DNA of 64,000 nucleotides, from NCBI GenBank assembly GCA_946699065.1, contig CAMPDV010002068.1:27873-91872 (forward strand), in the 5' to 3' direction. A program made the translations under genes and the position numbers. Below the pieces are notes generated by a model. The model was not told where the DNA came from and searched no databases. It worked only from the letters and a program-made list of their open reading frames with translations. This document shows, in pieces, positions 45,541 through 59,640 of the stretch. The stretch is from Loxodes magnus (taxonomy: Eukaryota > Ciliophora > Karyorelictea > Loxodida > Loxodidae). The stretch's first letter is position 1. The number at the start of each line of letters is the position of its first letter.

Positions 45541-46480
45541 ATGGTGGAAAGTTTCTAGAAAGGATTCTATACCTCCTCTTCTAAGCCAAAAAGGAGGGAG
45601 GAAGCAGGAAACCACTTCTTGGCAATCGTCTCTTCACAAATTTAGCCTTTTCTTAATATTAACAACCTTAAAAATCTGGAATTTAACAAGAGTAACGGAA
45701 GAAGGTTCAAAAAGCAAGCATACTGAAACACCGACTTCACTAGAGGACCCCAGAAAGCAGGCAAAGTCTGCTTTACACCAGGAGGTGTCGGAATTTAATC
45801 CTTCTGGTAGATGAGCAAGGAAAAGCTCATCCAAGTTGAAATAAACCTTCAGGAAGAGGTCAAGAGACTAAAGAAGGACAACGATAAGCTAATGGAGAAT
45901 CTGACCAAGCAAGAGAAATCTAATCAAGATTTATGTCCTAAGAAAGGAAATTAAGTGCATTTTGGAACATATCACAGAGTCAGAACTGATAATCTTAAAA
46001 TTAGCAAGAGAAACAGACGGAGTTGGGAAACAAGCTTGGAGAAATAGAAGAGAAATTGCAACAGCAAATGAAACTTAATGAGCAAAGAGGTGATCCAATG
46101 CTGATAGAGGTAATTGACAGGAAGGAAGAAGGTTAAGCCAATCAAATTAGTTAAAAGGTGCTTCTATTGTAATTCAGAGAAATATCTATGAAGAAGATGT
46201 GAGTAATTCCTAAATTTAAGAACCAGTATTGGAGAAAATAAAGGAAATAACAAGCGTAGCAAAAGAAAAAGAGATAACTATAACAAAGGAAATTTAGAGA
46301 GAGACTATTCATGAACTAGCTTGTAATATTTATAGAAAAAAAACTTTGCTGAACGGAAGCATAGTTAGAGACAACAAGAACAAGTAGGTGGGAGAGGATT
46401 AGAGACTTATAAACTTTTTTTTTAATCTCGGAGCAATCTGGAACCGGCATGAAGAGGTGAAAATCCTCGAAAATTGCCAA
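45541..46480 (+). pseudogene. ORF1-like protein A, unit 3 copy
   Basis: Start ATG 45,541; knuckle at 46,159-46,200. It lacks the 11-bp insertion and has an extra G in GACAGGAAGGAAG near 46,125, just upstream of the knuckle, plus a lost base near 45,630 (ATCGTCTCTTC for ATCGTCTTCTTC). It is fragmented more than the other copies. Confidence 0.6.
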
Positions 46481-46539
46481 ACTTAACTATTTTATTAATA
46501 ATAATAAGATATTGATATTGTAAAAATATGGATATAAGG

Positions 46540-46900
46540 AAAACAAATGTTATAGGTTTAAGGGAAAATAATATTAAGAAACGGAAAGGAGAATTTAAAG
46601 CCTATTTAAGATTTATTGCACACTAAACGGAAATATGTACTAGAACAAAAATTTTAACCTTACTTAGAAGCTCCAAAGATTACTGATGCACTGAGATGAT
46701 TCGAGACATGAATGATAGGATTTGTTTTCCAAACATTAGCAAGAAGAGAAAAAGCAATTTATAATGATTTGCGACCTGGAAAAGTCAGATGAATACGATA
46801 TAAAAGATTTCTGATAAGAAAAGAATTCTACAAAATCTAATATGTGGTTAACCAAATAAAGGTGACACCACAATAACAAAATAAGTTATGCTATGTAAAA
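46540..46900 (+). pseudogene. Possible ORF2 start after A, unit 3 copy
   Basis: Same segment as unit 1 with few substitutions, for example GTACTAG for GTATTAG near 46,640. It is better preserved than the A copy just upstream, which has several indels. Confidence 0.3.
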
Positions 46901-47126
46901 AAATGAAAATAAGTAATGAAAATCTTAATTATATTATGGAATAATAAAAACTATAAATTGAAACAATAATAAATAATCGGTATTTCTTGTACTTTGAAAA
47001 TATGGAAATAAGAGAAAACACGAAAAGGTGATTTAAGAAAGGTTTATATAATATTGGCAATGCAAAGAAAAATGAATTTTAATATTAAAAAAGAAAATTG
47101 ATAAATAAATAAATAAATTTGATTAC

Positions 47127-47160
47127 AGAGTGCGTAGCACTCTCGTTGGTGCGCAGCTCT
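47127..47160. repeat. 34-base hairpin motif, copy a (unit 3)
   Basis: Identical to copy a of unit 1 although the sequences around it carry indels. Confidence 0.75.
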
Positions 47161-47171
47161 TTAAAAAATGT

Positions 47172-47247
47172 TTCATACTGACAAGAATGTTTGTTGCTGA
47201 TAAAATTATCAGATACTGGTAGACCTTGTTCAATGCTGATATAATTT
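47172..47247. repeat. 19-bp direct repeats, four copies (unit 3)
   Basis: Two of the six copies (38 bp) are missing, as expected for slippage or unequal exchange between repeats. One ACTG core has become GCTG. Confidence 0.75.
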
Positions 47248-47274
47248 TAGAATACTCGTAATCTTTAATATTTG

Positions 47275-47560
47275 TTGGAGGTCCAAGGACATGGAAGGAT
47301 TGTGTCTCATTGCATCACCAAAGCAGAGGACGATATGTGTCAATTATGGGTACTTAAATTCCCACCTCTGATGAAGCTCGCAATATTATTTGTTTTTCGT
47401 TCCAGAATTAATCTAAACTAAGCCAATGCCGAAGGTCTAAGAATCTTATGTCTCGAGGCCAAACCAAAGCAGAGGAAGACATAAATTCGATTATGGGTAC
47501 TTAACTTCCCCAACCTCTGATGAAGATGACCTTGTTGCTCACCTTCGAACAATGAACAAA
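47275..47560. repeat. GC-richer block with internal duplication (unit 3)
   Basis: Both sub-copies are present. One-base losses near 47,362 and 47,408 close the + strand frame seen in units 1 and 2, arguing that the + frame is not under selection here. Confidence 0.5.
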
Positions 47561-48162
47561 GCAATATTAAAAAATTATATATGATGATAAATCAGTTATT
47601 TAATCAAAAATTTACAATATAAATAAAGAAAATAAACAATATATAAATAAAGCTAATATAAATTAAGAAGAAAAATAAAAATATTGTTAACATTAATTTT
47701 CTAAATTATATTTATGTATTATTAAATGAAAGATAAAATTACATTTTCCTAAAGGTATTTTATTTTATTTTACTTGCTTTGTTAAGTTTACTCCTTCATA
47801 AAGTATGTGAGTTTAATTTGTATAATTTAAATAAAAAATTAATAAAAACTATCTTACATATGTAAATATAGAAAACCAGTTTTGATATAAAATAAACTTC
47901 AAGCATTTATTAAATAAATATAATTGTATATTTGATTTTTATATTAATATAATAAAATTTAAAGTTACAAAAATATATTTTCCAAAGTAAAATTATAATA
48001 AAAAATCAATCTTTTATTATTTATTCGTTCCTTCACTATTTAAATAAAAAGATTTACTATATCATTATATTTATTTTTAGCAGTATTTTTTATAAATAAA
48101 TAAGTTTTCGACTATAGCTCAGTAAATTATCCAAATGATACAATTGGCTAACAGAAAAAAGA

Positions 48163-49716
48163 GATATATACATATATATGCTAATATATTATTATTTATA
48201 TATTATTTATATATTATTTATATATTATTATATATATTATTTATATATTATTTATATATTATTATATATTATTTATATATTATTTATATATTATTATATA
48301 TTATTTATATATTATTTATATATTATTTATATATTATTTATATATTATTTATATATTATTTATATATTATTTATATATTATTTATATATTATTTATATAT
48401 TATTTATATATTATTTATATATTATTTTATATATTATTTATATATTATTTATATATTATTTATATATTATTTATATATTATTTATATATTATTTATATAT
48501 TATTTATATATTATTTATATTATTATTTATATATTATTTATATATTATTTATATATTATTTATATATTATTTATATATTATTTATATATTATTTATATAT
48601 TATTTATATATTATTTATATATTATTTATATATTATTTATATATTATTTATATATTATTTATATATTATTTAATATTTATTTATATATTAATTTATATAT
48701 TATTTATCTATTATTTATATATTATTTATATATTATTTATATATTATTTATATATTATTTATATATTATTTATATATTATTTATATATTATTTTATATAT
48801 TATTTATATATTATTTATATATTATTTATATATTATTTATATATTATTTATATATTATTATATATATATTTATATATTATTTATATATTATTTATATATT
48901 ATTATATATTATTTATATATTATTTATATATATTATTTATATATTATTTATATATTATTTATATATTATTTATATATTATTTAAATATTATTTATATATT
49001 ATTTTATATATTATTTATATATTATTTATATATTATTTTATATATTATTTATATATTATTTATATTATTTATTTATATATTATTTATATATTATTATATA
49101 TTATTTATATATTATTTATATATTATTTATATATTATTTATATATTATTTATATATTAGTTATATATTATTTATATATTATTTATATATTATATTTATTA
49201 TATATTATTATATATTATTTATATATTATTTATATATTATTTATATATTATTTATATATTATTTATATATTATTTATATATTATTTATATATTATTTATA
49301 TATTATTTATATATTATTTATATATTATTTATATATTATTTATATATTATTTATATATTATTTTATATATTATTTATATATTATTTATATATTATTTATA
49401 TATTATTTATATATTATTTATATATTATTTATATATTATTTAATATATTATTTATATATTATTTATATATTATTTATATATTATTTATATATTATTTATA
49501 TATTATTTATATATTATTTATATATTATTTTATATATTATTTATATATTATTTATATATTATTTATATATTATTTATATATTATTTATATATTATTTATA
49601 TATTATTTATATATTATTTATATATTATTTATATATTATTTATATATTTATATATTATATATAGATTTTTATATATTATTTATATATTATTTATATTATT
49701 TATATATTATTTATAT
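48163..49716. repeat. Expanded 11-bp AT minisatellite (~1.5 kb, unit 3)
   Basis: Roughly 135 tandem copies of ATATTATTTAT with occasional one-base length variants. Flanks (GCTAATATATT on the left, TTATATGTCATACTG on the right) match the 2-3 copy alleles of units 1 and 2. Because 11 is not a multiple of 3, the repeat cycles through frames and gives 509- and 268-codon open frames of Tyr/Ile/Leu/Phe only; these are not genes. Confidence 0.97.
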
Positions 49717-50463
49717 GTCATACTGTAAGTTATTATAAATTTAAAAAATTCGAATTCCATTTTCTCATTTCAGTCTTAACTTAAACTCGAAAAGTGGTCC
49801 TTATAAATAAAAGGACAAATCTCCTTTAGGGATATTTTTAGCTCCATATACCTTAAGAGTATAACCATTCTAAGAAACCTAAGATTAAAATTCATTTTGT
49901 TTTTCCACATCATAAACTTCCACTCTGAAAATCGATTTCTAAAACATAAAACTATTCAGCTTCAATTTCTATTTTGGATTTTTCTCAAAAAAGTTATTAA
50001 TAATATTTCTTATTAAAAACATTAACACTTGAATTATAGTTATTTTTTCAAATGACATCTTAATTTTAATAAGTTGCTTGATTTCTTTTATTATTCTAAT
50101 AGTTGATATATAAGCCATTTATTATTAAGAAACCGAAGGATAAATAGATAATCCATAAAATTAGCAATCTTTATTCATTTTAAAACATAAATATCCTTTC
50201 TTTCCTCCTACCTCTCAAAATATATTATCATCAACACTTTTATTTAAAAACAAAATAATAATATTTGATGAAAATATTCTATTTTACTTTTGTTCAATAT
50301 CTAAAAGTATTTTATTTTGTTCTGCCTCTTCTGAACCTCAATTACTTATTAATCACATTTAGATTAAAGATAATAAATTTTCTTAGTGATAATCTAAATC
50401 ATTTTATCTCTCTATTAAATCTTATTTTAAAACTAAAAGATCTAAAATTTCTAAGTCATCTAA

Positions 50464-50831
50464 GTTATGTTTATAATAATACTCTTCTACTGTTAAAACT
50501 TATACTTTTGCATTTTCTTTTTATCTTTAAATTTCTTATTTTTATTAGTAGACTATCATTTTATTATTGCCACCTACATTTATAAAAACTCTAAATAAGT
50601 TATTCATTTTATTGTCAGAAAACTCTTTTTATATTTTATTTTCTTCTTTCATTATTTTAGTTTCTTTATATGAGGCATGAAGAATTTGCTTATATTAAGC
50701 TCAGAATTAAATATTGCATGTTAGTTAAAACTTTAAGTAAGTTGTGATTTAAGAAAGTTAATTTTTTATAGAGTTAAGTAATGGTAGTTTTAATATTATT
50801 GTAGTTGTTCTGTTTATTATTTAGATTTAAG
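50464..50831. repeat. Inverted repeat, left arm with conversion-like patch (unit 3)
   Basis: At 50,708-50,725 this arm reads ATTAAATATTGCATGTTAGTT, matching the complement of the right arm (53,395-53,415) and not the AAAAGATTTCCTTTTAGTT of units 1 and 2. It also lacks the TTATTAAATTTC insertion part near 50,520. Confidence 0.75.
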
Positions 50832-51639
50832 TGTTATACTCTACTATTTTAGTTAGTTTATTTAAAGATTTAGTTTTTATTAGATTTCTTAAATTTATTG
50901 AATCACTTTAGTTTTGTTTGTATTTCATAGTTACATCTAATCTATAGAGTTTTATAAGTTGAGAGAGAGTTGTTTAAAGTTGTATTATAATAGATTTTAT
51001 TGTTCTTAGTTTCTTTATTTTTGATATAACTGTTCTAAAATACTTTAATCATTATTTAACTAGATGACAGGAGTAAGAGACATTTTTATAATCGAAGGGA
51101 CACATAAACTATTAATAAAGAAGTAATTTTAGCAACAGTTATGCAGATATTTTTTCCACAGTCTAAGAGTTTAGGAAGATTATCGGTTAGATTATAAGAT
51201 TTAGAGCAAAGAGAGCAATGGATGGAAGACTTAGTTAAGTTTTTTCCATTTTATAATTTATCAGTTTAAAACAGTTAAAATGATGATTTGATAATTAAAA
51301 TAAAAGTATTAAAAATATTTAATAATTAGATGTATTTAAGTTAATAAAAAATTTTTAAACTTAGAAATAAATTTATTGGATATGAATAGTTAAATATTTA
51401 ATACTTAATAATGTTTGTATTCTTTTTATTTTCACTGAATTATTAAACAGTTAAATAATTTTTTTATTTTAAGGTTATTATTAATAAAGATATTTTATAA
51501 AAAGTGAATAAGACAAATATTATCGCGAATTTTTATTTATTTTCTTTTTATAATTTATTAACAAAAAAATTATTTAAAATTATTTCCTTTTAAATATTTT
51601 AAAACTGGTAATTTTTCAGAGATTGAGATTTTTAAATTT

Positions 51640-52484
51640 ACTTTTTATATTATAATATTCTTACTAAAACTCCTCATTTTCTAATTTATTTCTCTCTGTG
51701 ATCTATCATCTTTTTTACCATTCTTTATTTCTTGTTAATTGGTTCCAAATTTTATTGCATTTTTAGTATATCCTTCCTTGAAAAAATTCAGTATATTTTC
51801 CTAAATTAATATATTCTCTTTCTTTCTCTTTAGTATCTATTTTTTTTATTATGCTTTTTTTTCTTTTCTAGATAAATTAGCACAATCACTTAAGGTATTT
51901 TTCCCGTCTATATAAATTTTATTTCTTCAAAATTAGTTTAGCATGTTTCTCCAATCATATAAAAACGGAATTTTTTTATAAATCCATTTTATCTCAAATT
52001 TGCAAGTTGATTTTGCGTTCTTAGTTCCTTTGATGTTGAATTTTGATTATTTTCTTCAATATTTTCAACCAGTCCTATCTACTTCTATTCTAGTTTTAGT
52101 TGACTGATATCATCTTGAGATATATTTCAAAATATGTTTAGTTCTCTTTTCTAAGATCATACGTCTTGATTCTATGTCTCTACTATTTCAAGTTTTTCAA
52201 ATAAGCTACTTATTATGCTTCTTTAGCTTCTTGATCTCTTCCTAAAGGTCCAACACCATTTAATCAGATAGCCATAGCTTACTTGTTACTCAGTAGATAA
52301 ATCCGAGATTTTCGAGTTAAAGAAATTTTTGACCTATTTCTTAGTTTTCTCATCAGAGGTAAGAGTTTAAATTTAAAAAGCACCACTTTTAATGGATTTT
52401 CCTTTTTCCTTGAAATTCTAGAATTATAATTACTTCTACTTATTGGGAGCAAGAAACTTTTCTAATTCTTTGCATCTTTTCCAT
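51640..52484 (-). pseudogene. ORF1-like protein E, unit 3 copy
   Basis: Start at 52,484-52,482. It carries private one-base changes (TTTTAGTTGACTG near 52,097; an extra T in CTCTTTTCTAAG near 52,145) on top of the shared frame break. Confidence 0.6.
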
Positions 52485-52800
52485 TTTTAATTTTATATAG
52501 TGAAATAATAAATTTAATCTATCTTTATCTTATTTGTTATGATCATAAATATTAAAATTTTAGTTATTATTATTCATTATATTTTATCGTTATCTTTAGA
52601 GAATTCGCAATCAATCAATTCTTTATTGAGAATACTGTATACATTTTTATTAAATTGTTCTTAAACGGGTAATTAAAGCCTGTTTGAAAAAGCTTTATCA
52701 ATTTAATATGTAGATCAACCATTTTCTTGAATTATTCAACTAGTTATAAGTTTTAGTTTTAATTAAACTCATTTTCACTAATATAAGATCTCAGATCATT

Positions 52801-52834
52801 AGAGTATGTAGCACCTCAATGATTTTGCAGCTCT
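52801..52834. repeat. 34-base hairpin motif, copy b (unit 3)
   Basis: As copy b of unit 1 with one extra T (GATTTTGCAG). Confidence 0.7.
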
Positions 52835-53289
52835 TTTGATAAAGTTTTTTAAGGTTTATAAAGTTGAAATCTTTCCATGTACTATCATTCTCTTAAAGTC
52901 TTGTCTTTTATAGAGCGGTAATCGGATTGCTTCTCTAAGAGACTTTAGTAATTGTCATCTTTCATCAAAGCACGTTATATTTGATGCCTCCAGTTCTGTC
53001 TCTTTTAGCTCTGTCAAGATTCTTGATCGGTTTTTCGTCTATAGGATAATTTGTGACACCAGAAGTTAGTAAATCTCAGTTGGAGGAGTGATCCTGCATA
53101 TTTAAATTATAAGTAAAATGAAGTGAAATAATAAATTGATGAACTATTAAATAATAATTTAAAAATAAATCTACACTTAAAATAAATTAAACTACTTTCC
53201 TTAATAACTAACTTTCATTTATATCATTTTAATTATTTCTTGCTCTAAATCTTATAGTCTAATTGACAATCCTCCTAAAAAATATATCC

Positions 53290-53642
53290 CTTAAATCTAA
53301 ATAATAAACAGAACAACTACAATAATATTAAAACTACCATTACTTAACTCTATAAAAAAATTAACTTTCTTACATCATAATTTACTTAAAGTTATAACTA
53401 ACATGCAATATTTTAAATTTTAACTTAGTATAAGCTAATTCTTCATATCTCATATAAAGAAACTAAAATAATGAAAGAAGAAAATAAAATATAAAAAGAG
53501 TTTTCTGACAATAAAAATGAATAACTTATTTAGAGTTTTTATAAATGTAGGTGGCAATAGTAAATGATAGTCTACTAATAAAAATAAGAAAATGAAAAAG
53601 AATAAGTTTTAACAATAGAAGAGTATTATTATAAACATAATT
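53290..53642. repeat. Inverted repeat, right arm (unit 3)
   Basis: Matches the right arms of units 1 and 2 with a few one-base indels (for example GTAAATGATAG for GTAAAATGATAG near 53,563). It is the likely donor of the patch in the unit 3 left arm. Confidence 0.75.
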
Positions 53643-54199
53643 AAGAAGATTTGGAAATTTTATAAAATTTAGCTTAATATTAATCATATTTTTTACTTAT
53701 GATAATAGAATAATTTATTTAGCATATATGTAAATTTATCATAGAGAATTTAAACATTAATCATTATAAAAAAAGAATTAAAAATATTAAACTTTAAATG
53801 AAATGATAGAGAAAAAACTGAAAGTTACTTACTCATCCTTAAAAAATAATCTAAAATTTTGCTTAAAAATTTAAAAACCTAATAGCAGATTAAACTATTT
53901 TAATTACTTTAAGAAAATACCACGAACTTTTTATATTTAAAAAAATAATATAAAGTATAATAAAACATCTTATACTCTTTCTTATGTAATTACCAAATCT
54001 GTTCTCAAATATTAACTTTTTGAGAAATCAGAAAAATTTTTTCATTTAGAATGCACTCTTACTTATCATAAAAATATAAGATTTTATACTTACACACTTC
54101 TCTAGTTATAAATAAACATTCGCTTAATTGATCATAATTAAATTAAATTAATAAGTAAACATCATTTTAATTAATTTCAACTATAAAATTTATTGGAAA

Positions 54200-54470
54200 C
54201 TCCTTTCCGATTGCACAACCCGACGCTCTCTTTTTATGGAATAACGGGGATATCCTGTTGTTCTCCAGGCACAGCTGTTAGGGAGACCCATCGCTATGAG
54301 CAGCCAGACTTCAAGCCCCTACCAAGAGCGGATAATCTCAAAGACAGCGTTCCCTTCAGAAAATGACTCTGACCAGGGACTTTCTCAGCGACAGGAAAGG
54401 AACTTGTTCCTAGTCATAAAACCAGAAGTTTAGTCACGAAGGTCAATCTCAGCTCCCACCATCTTTTTAT
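54200..54470 (+). other. GC-rich module, single copy (unit 3)
   Basis: Left flank of a first module and right flank of a last module, as expected if two copies were lost by recombination. ACCAGAAGTTTAG near 54,422 lacks one A of ACCAGAAAGTTTAG, closing the frame five codons before the VNLSS end. Confidence 0.5.
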
Positions 54471-55939
54471 TTCCTTTTTATTTTGATTAAATCTTACTTA
54501 ATTATCAGAACTATAATCTTTTAATTTACAATTTTTCATTTTAAAAAATATAATTTGACTATTTTTTATTGAATATGGTTGTTTTTATTGTTAAATGAAA
54601 TAAAATAATTTTAATTTATTTAATAAATAATATGCAATTATAAAAAATTAAAATTGAAATATTTATTTAACTTTTTTATCTTTATCACATTTTTTAATTT
54701 CAACAACTTATTTATTTTATAAAATTTAGCTATTATTAATAAGATTTTCTTCTTATTTATGTATTTTAATTATATTTCATTCATTATTAATTTAATGTAT
54801 CTTAATAATTTATATTTCTCATTCTAATTGTGATCATTTTCTATTCTGTATCTATCATTTTCTTATTTTTCGATATTCTTATCTTTTTCAATATCCTATC
54901 ATATTTAATTTTTTTTATAGCTTGCTTTATTTTTTAAGTTGCTATAAACATTTTTTTTTCAAACTCTAAGCTTAAAAATAAAAAAATAGTGAAAATTAGA
55001 TATGAAGTGTAAAAATTAACTGAAGCAATAAAGCAAATAAATAGTGACATCTGTCTATAGAATACAATAATAAAAGTATGGAAGCTTGGAAATATTAGAT
55101 GTTGAGAATGAAGTTAATATTAAATTTAAATATTCATTAATAATTTTTAAATTAATTTTGAGCAAATTACTTTAAAATTTATGAAGCTTACTTTTAATTA
55201 AAAAGATTATCTTCTTAAGACTTTTATTTTCAAATAAAATAGAATCATAATAGTTAATAGCAATAGCTTATCTTAGTTTAGAATAAATATTCTTTTTAAT
55301 ATAAAAAGATGTGAAATAATAAATTAAATTAATTTAATCTTAAAAATAAAACAAATATTTTTATATTTCATTTTGAATGAGAATATATACTTTGTAAATT
55401 ATAAAATAATAAAAAATCTTACCATTTAAGTTTAAATAAATGGAAGTTAAATCGAATGTTAAGAGAAATTTATAATTGTTTCTTATGATTAATTAATATT
55501 TTTTATAAATATTTTCAAACTGCTGAAACAAACACGAAAGAAATTTGAATTTATAAAGAAAATTAAAAAAATGATAATATTACAGTAGAATAAATTATAT
55601 TAGTGTTTATATTTTATTTTTTTATTATTTTTTAATTAAATATAAAAATCAAATAAACTTTCAAAAATAAAGCTACTAATAACTATTTATTAATTTTAAT
55701 GGATTAAAATCTAATAATTTTACACAAATATCTTAAATATATTTTTATATATAGCATTTAAAAAGTAAACACTAGATTTTAAAAAAAAGTTAGTTAATTA
55801 TATTAAATTACTTTTTTTAATATTTTAATTGTAAGAAATAATTAATTTTATGTTAAGTTATAAAAATAGTATAATTTAAATAAGTAATTTATCTATATTT
55901 AAAATTTATATAAAAGATTAAATAAACAATAATAAAAAA

Positions 55940-56930
55940 GGAATAATCTGTCCATCTCTTAAAGAATTACTTAGAAACTTAAGAAGAAAAGCAGCAAAAT
56001 AAATAGAGAAAAAGCAATAACAACAAGAGGAATCGAGTTCCTCATCAGAAGGTAAAGTTATGACCGGAACTTCAAAGATAGAAAAACCTTAAAATTAATT
56101 GACCAAAAATTATAAAATAAATACGACCAAATTAAAAAATTTATCTAAAAGTACGAAGAAACAATCTACAATTAAGGGAAAATCAGAGAATTAATGAAAA
56201 ATAATGACGACTAAATAAACGAGGTATTAATACGATGCGTCAGTTATCTAAAAAGTTTATAATAGAGAAATAACTTTATGAATAATCACAATCGATAGTT
56301 ATTTCATAAAAATCATGATTATAGAAAAAATCTTAACTAAATTAATTTATTAAGAAAAATAATAAGAAGAAAACTGAAAAATTTACAAAATCGAATAGAG
56401 AAATTGAAAAAAAAATTTAAGAAGCAAAATCAGAAAAAACCAACCAAAAACTGTTACTACTGCAATTCAGCCTACCATATTTTACTACAATGTTGAATAT
56501 GAAAACAACTAAGGATAAAAGAAGAACGAAGAATCGGAAGAAGTCTAAATAAATTCTGAATAAACTCTGAAATAACGGAAAATGGAATCTTCTAGTAGAA
56601 ACCTTTATCAAAAATGAAATTATCTATTATTGGTAGTTTACTACATATAAAAAAGATTGTGGCATTCATCCACGTAAAAAAAATGGCAGTAAGTATCTGG
56701 TTGAAAGCCAAGGGAAAGCTAAAACTCTCAAAATTTAAGTATATTATTATTATAAGAAAAAATGTATTGAAATAAAAAATTTAATTTTGATTAAGATTAA
56801 CTTAAAAGTTAGTCTCAAGGAACTAAAATATTCTTTTAAACCTTAAGTAATAAAAGCAATAAGAATTAGAAAATTAGAACAATAATTACATACTAAGTTG
56901 TAATTCTCAGCTATAATTAAACCTTAAAAG
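55940..56930 (+). pseudogene. ORF1-like protein B, unit 3 copy
   Basis: Knuckle at 56,452-56,493, intact. One-base losses near 56,096, 56,180 and 56,371 fragment the N-terminal and middle parts. Confidence 0.6.
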
Positions 56931-57149
56931 CATCTTAAGTCGATGTTACACTTGAGATTTCTTTGATTTTTTTAACTGAATAAATTAATATGCAACATGC
57001 TTTTTAACCAGATCTTTAATTTTAAGCATTAATAAAATTAAAAGCAAATCAATGATAAAAAGAGAATATAAAATTAAGTAGAAGAAATTTGGATTTATAT
57101 CGTAAGAAAGAGATTCATATCTCTTCCAAAGGATATACTATGAACAAAA

Positions 57150-57620
57150 TTGCTGAATTATTTACTATTACTCCTTAATATTTAACTAATTGATTATTTT
57201 TTTTGCATTAATCATTTAACTCTTTAAAGTTTTATTTATATAATTTTTTCATAGATTTCATTATTTTGTTGATTAAAAGTCCTTTCAGTAGAAATTTTAA
57301 ATATTATGATTCTTCTTCATTTTCATATTTTAATGTTATCCAGCTCAGTTATTTCAAGTATAAATTGTTCGTGCTTTTCATTTGTGTCTATCTCTATTTA
57401 TAGTAATTTGTGGCTTTAAACTTCTTTCCATTATTTGCAGTCGAACAATAAAATGTATATAAGTTTGACCTGCTTTTCTTCTTTAATTTTATTTGAAAAA
57501 TCTACTATTTCCTACTAAATGTTTTAATTTCTTCAGCCTATCATCTCTTTATTACTCTTCGTCCTTTAATATCCATTTAGATTTTAGGTTTGATATTAAA
57601 GAACTACTATGAGTATTAGA
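57150..57620 (-). pseudogene. Possible ORF1-like protein F, unit 3 copy
   Basis: Close to unit 1 with one-base losses near 57,308, 57,431 and 57,492. Confidence 0.3.
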
Positions 57621-58576
57621 AAGTTGAAAGTACTCATTTACATTCCTTGGAGTTTTTATCATACTAGTGATCAGGTAAGAGATTCCTCTTTTATATCTTA
57701 ACTTTAATTAGTAATTCTTATTTTTCTTGCTTTATTATGAATTCTCAGTTTGCGTTCAGTGAAGTTAACTTAAATACGCTTATTAATAGATTGACTGATA
57801 CCTAAAAAGATAGTATGATATATAATTATCTAATTAATAGGCTATAAGGAATTGCTAAACTATATCAAACTTGATGATACAGATTTATTTAAATATCAAC
57901 CAGTATAAATGGAATTTTGGACTAACATTATCAGAACTTAGTATTTTTAAATTAATAATGGTAAATTATTGATTTAATGTAAGAGTTTTGCTTTAAATCT
58001 CAAACTATCATTTTTCTGGAATACATCAGTATAATCTCTGAATGTCTCTTTTTCGAAACATAGATATCTTAAAAGCTCTACAACTAATTAAAATTTTATG
58101 AAATCTATTGAGAATTAATAAAAATAAAGAAACTATAAAAATAATAATCAATTTATTTGAAATTCTAGATATATCTAAAATATCTTAAATACAAAGTTTA
58201 GTAAACAGATATTACTCCTAATTTTCACAGGAGATACTAGCAAGTCTAAAGTATATTTATATTAAAAATGATAATTAAAACAATTATTAAATATAAATAA
58301 AATAATTATATTAAGTATCTAGAAATTACTCATTTTTAATATAAAAGTATTTATATTCAACTTATCAAAAATATTTTTATTAAATCTAAAATAGTAAATC
58401 AATTATTGATAAAAAATGCTTTATAATTTATAATTAACTGTTTATATCAAAAGATTATTAAAGTCAATTATAAATTATATTTAAATTATATACTTTTGTA
58501 ACTAAGTTTAAGTAACTATTAATATAGAAATTTCTTTGCAAACTTTGACGAATATAGAACTAGTTATTAATATATA

Positions 58577-58930
58577 TATAAAATGGATATCGGCTGCGGT
58601 CGGGAGACCTAGTAGACAAGCTGGTGCAGTGTATACTGCATTGCGAATATTTAGGACTAGATGCCACCACAAGTAAGGGTGAATAAGCTCGGAAGAGACA
58701 AACCTAACTTGTCTGAGGGTTCTCGCTATCAATATGAAAGTTTGATTGGCGGGCTTTCTATTTAAGGACTTAATAGTTAATCTTATTTGGAACTTATTCA
58801 AGAAGATTGGAGCATTTGATTCTAGATTCGAGAATAATGTTTAATAAGTAGATTCTCCGATTGGAGTAGCTGACATGACTCATTGGACTTCTATAAATTT
58901 AACAAGAAACATTAGAACATTTTTCATAAT
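58577..58930 (+). repeat. Head element 1 (unit 3)
   Basis: GCAGT/ACTGC is intact; CCACC pairs with GGTGA only in part. GGAGTA as in unit 2. Few indels compared with neighbouring sequence. Confidence 0.6.
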
Positions 58931-58950
58931 AATTAAATATTAATATTGAA

Positions 58951-58983
58951 AGAGCTACGCGTCAATGAGGTGCTACACGCTCT
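58951..58983. repeat. 34-base hairpin motif, copy c (unit 3)
   Basis: Carries CTACGCGTCAAT; the terminal AGAGC/GCTCT stem is kept. Confidence 0.7.
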
Positions 58984-59362
58984 ATAATAAAATTTATTTA
59001 TTTTAATTTATTTATTATTAAAAAATATAATAATAAATAAAATTATTTTCAATTATTAAAAATAAAAGTATTTTTGGATTAAGATACAGTTAAAATAAGA
59101 AATCTATATAATGAAGAAAATAAAAACTTTATATAAATTATTGTTTAAGGTAAAATATTTACTCTTATAATTTAAAATTTTTCTGTAATAATCTCATCTA
59201 TAATAATCTTAAAAGGAAGAAAAATAAACTTCTAAATTATAATATTTATTTAAAGTAGCATTTACCTTTTTATAAATAGATAATTATAAAAGATAAACTA
59301 AAAATATTAAATAATTATAGATTTATTAATTAATATATTTAAAATTATTATACAATAATTGA

Positions 59363-59640
59363 AAAGATGGTGGGAGCTGAGAATTACCTTCGTGACTAAA
59401 CTTTCTGGTTTTATGGCTTGGAACAAGTTCCTTTCCTGTCGCTGAGAAAGTCCCTGGTCAGAATCATTTTCTGAAGGGAACGCTGTCTTTGAGATTATCC
59501 GCTCTTGGTAGGGGCTTGAAACCTGGCTGCTCATAGCGATGGGTCTCCCTAGCAGCTGTGCCTGGAGAACAACAGGATATCCCCGTTATTCCATAAAAAG
59601 AGAGCGTCGGATCTTATAATCGGAAAGGAGTTTCTTATCC
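59363..59640 (-). other. GC-rich module, inverted copy (unit 3)
   Basis: Frame from 59,534 intact on the - strand. It reads LSQRQER and KTAFPS, like the + modules and unlike the R/L variants of unit 1, with NLFQAIK as in copy 3 of unit 1. This mixing suggests exchange between inverted and direct copies. Confidence 0.55.

Noticed and set aside
48135-49664. A 509-codon open frame (and a 268-codon one overlapping it)
   Set aside because: Translation of the 11-bp AT minisatellite only; the 11-codon Tyr/Ile/Leu/Phe cycle is a result of the repeat length.
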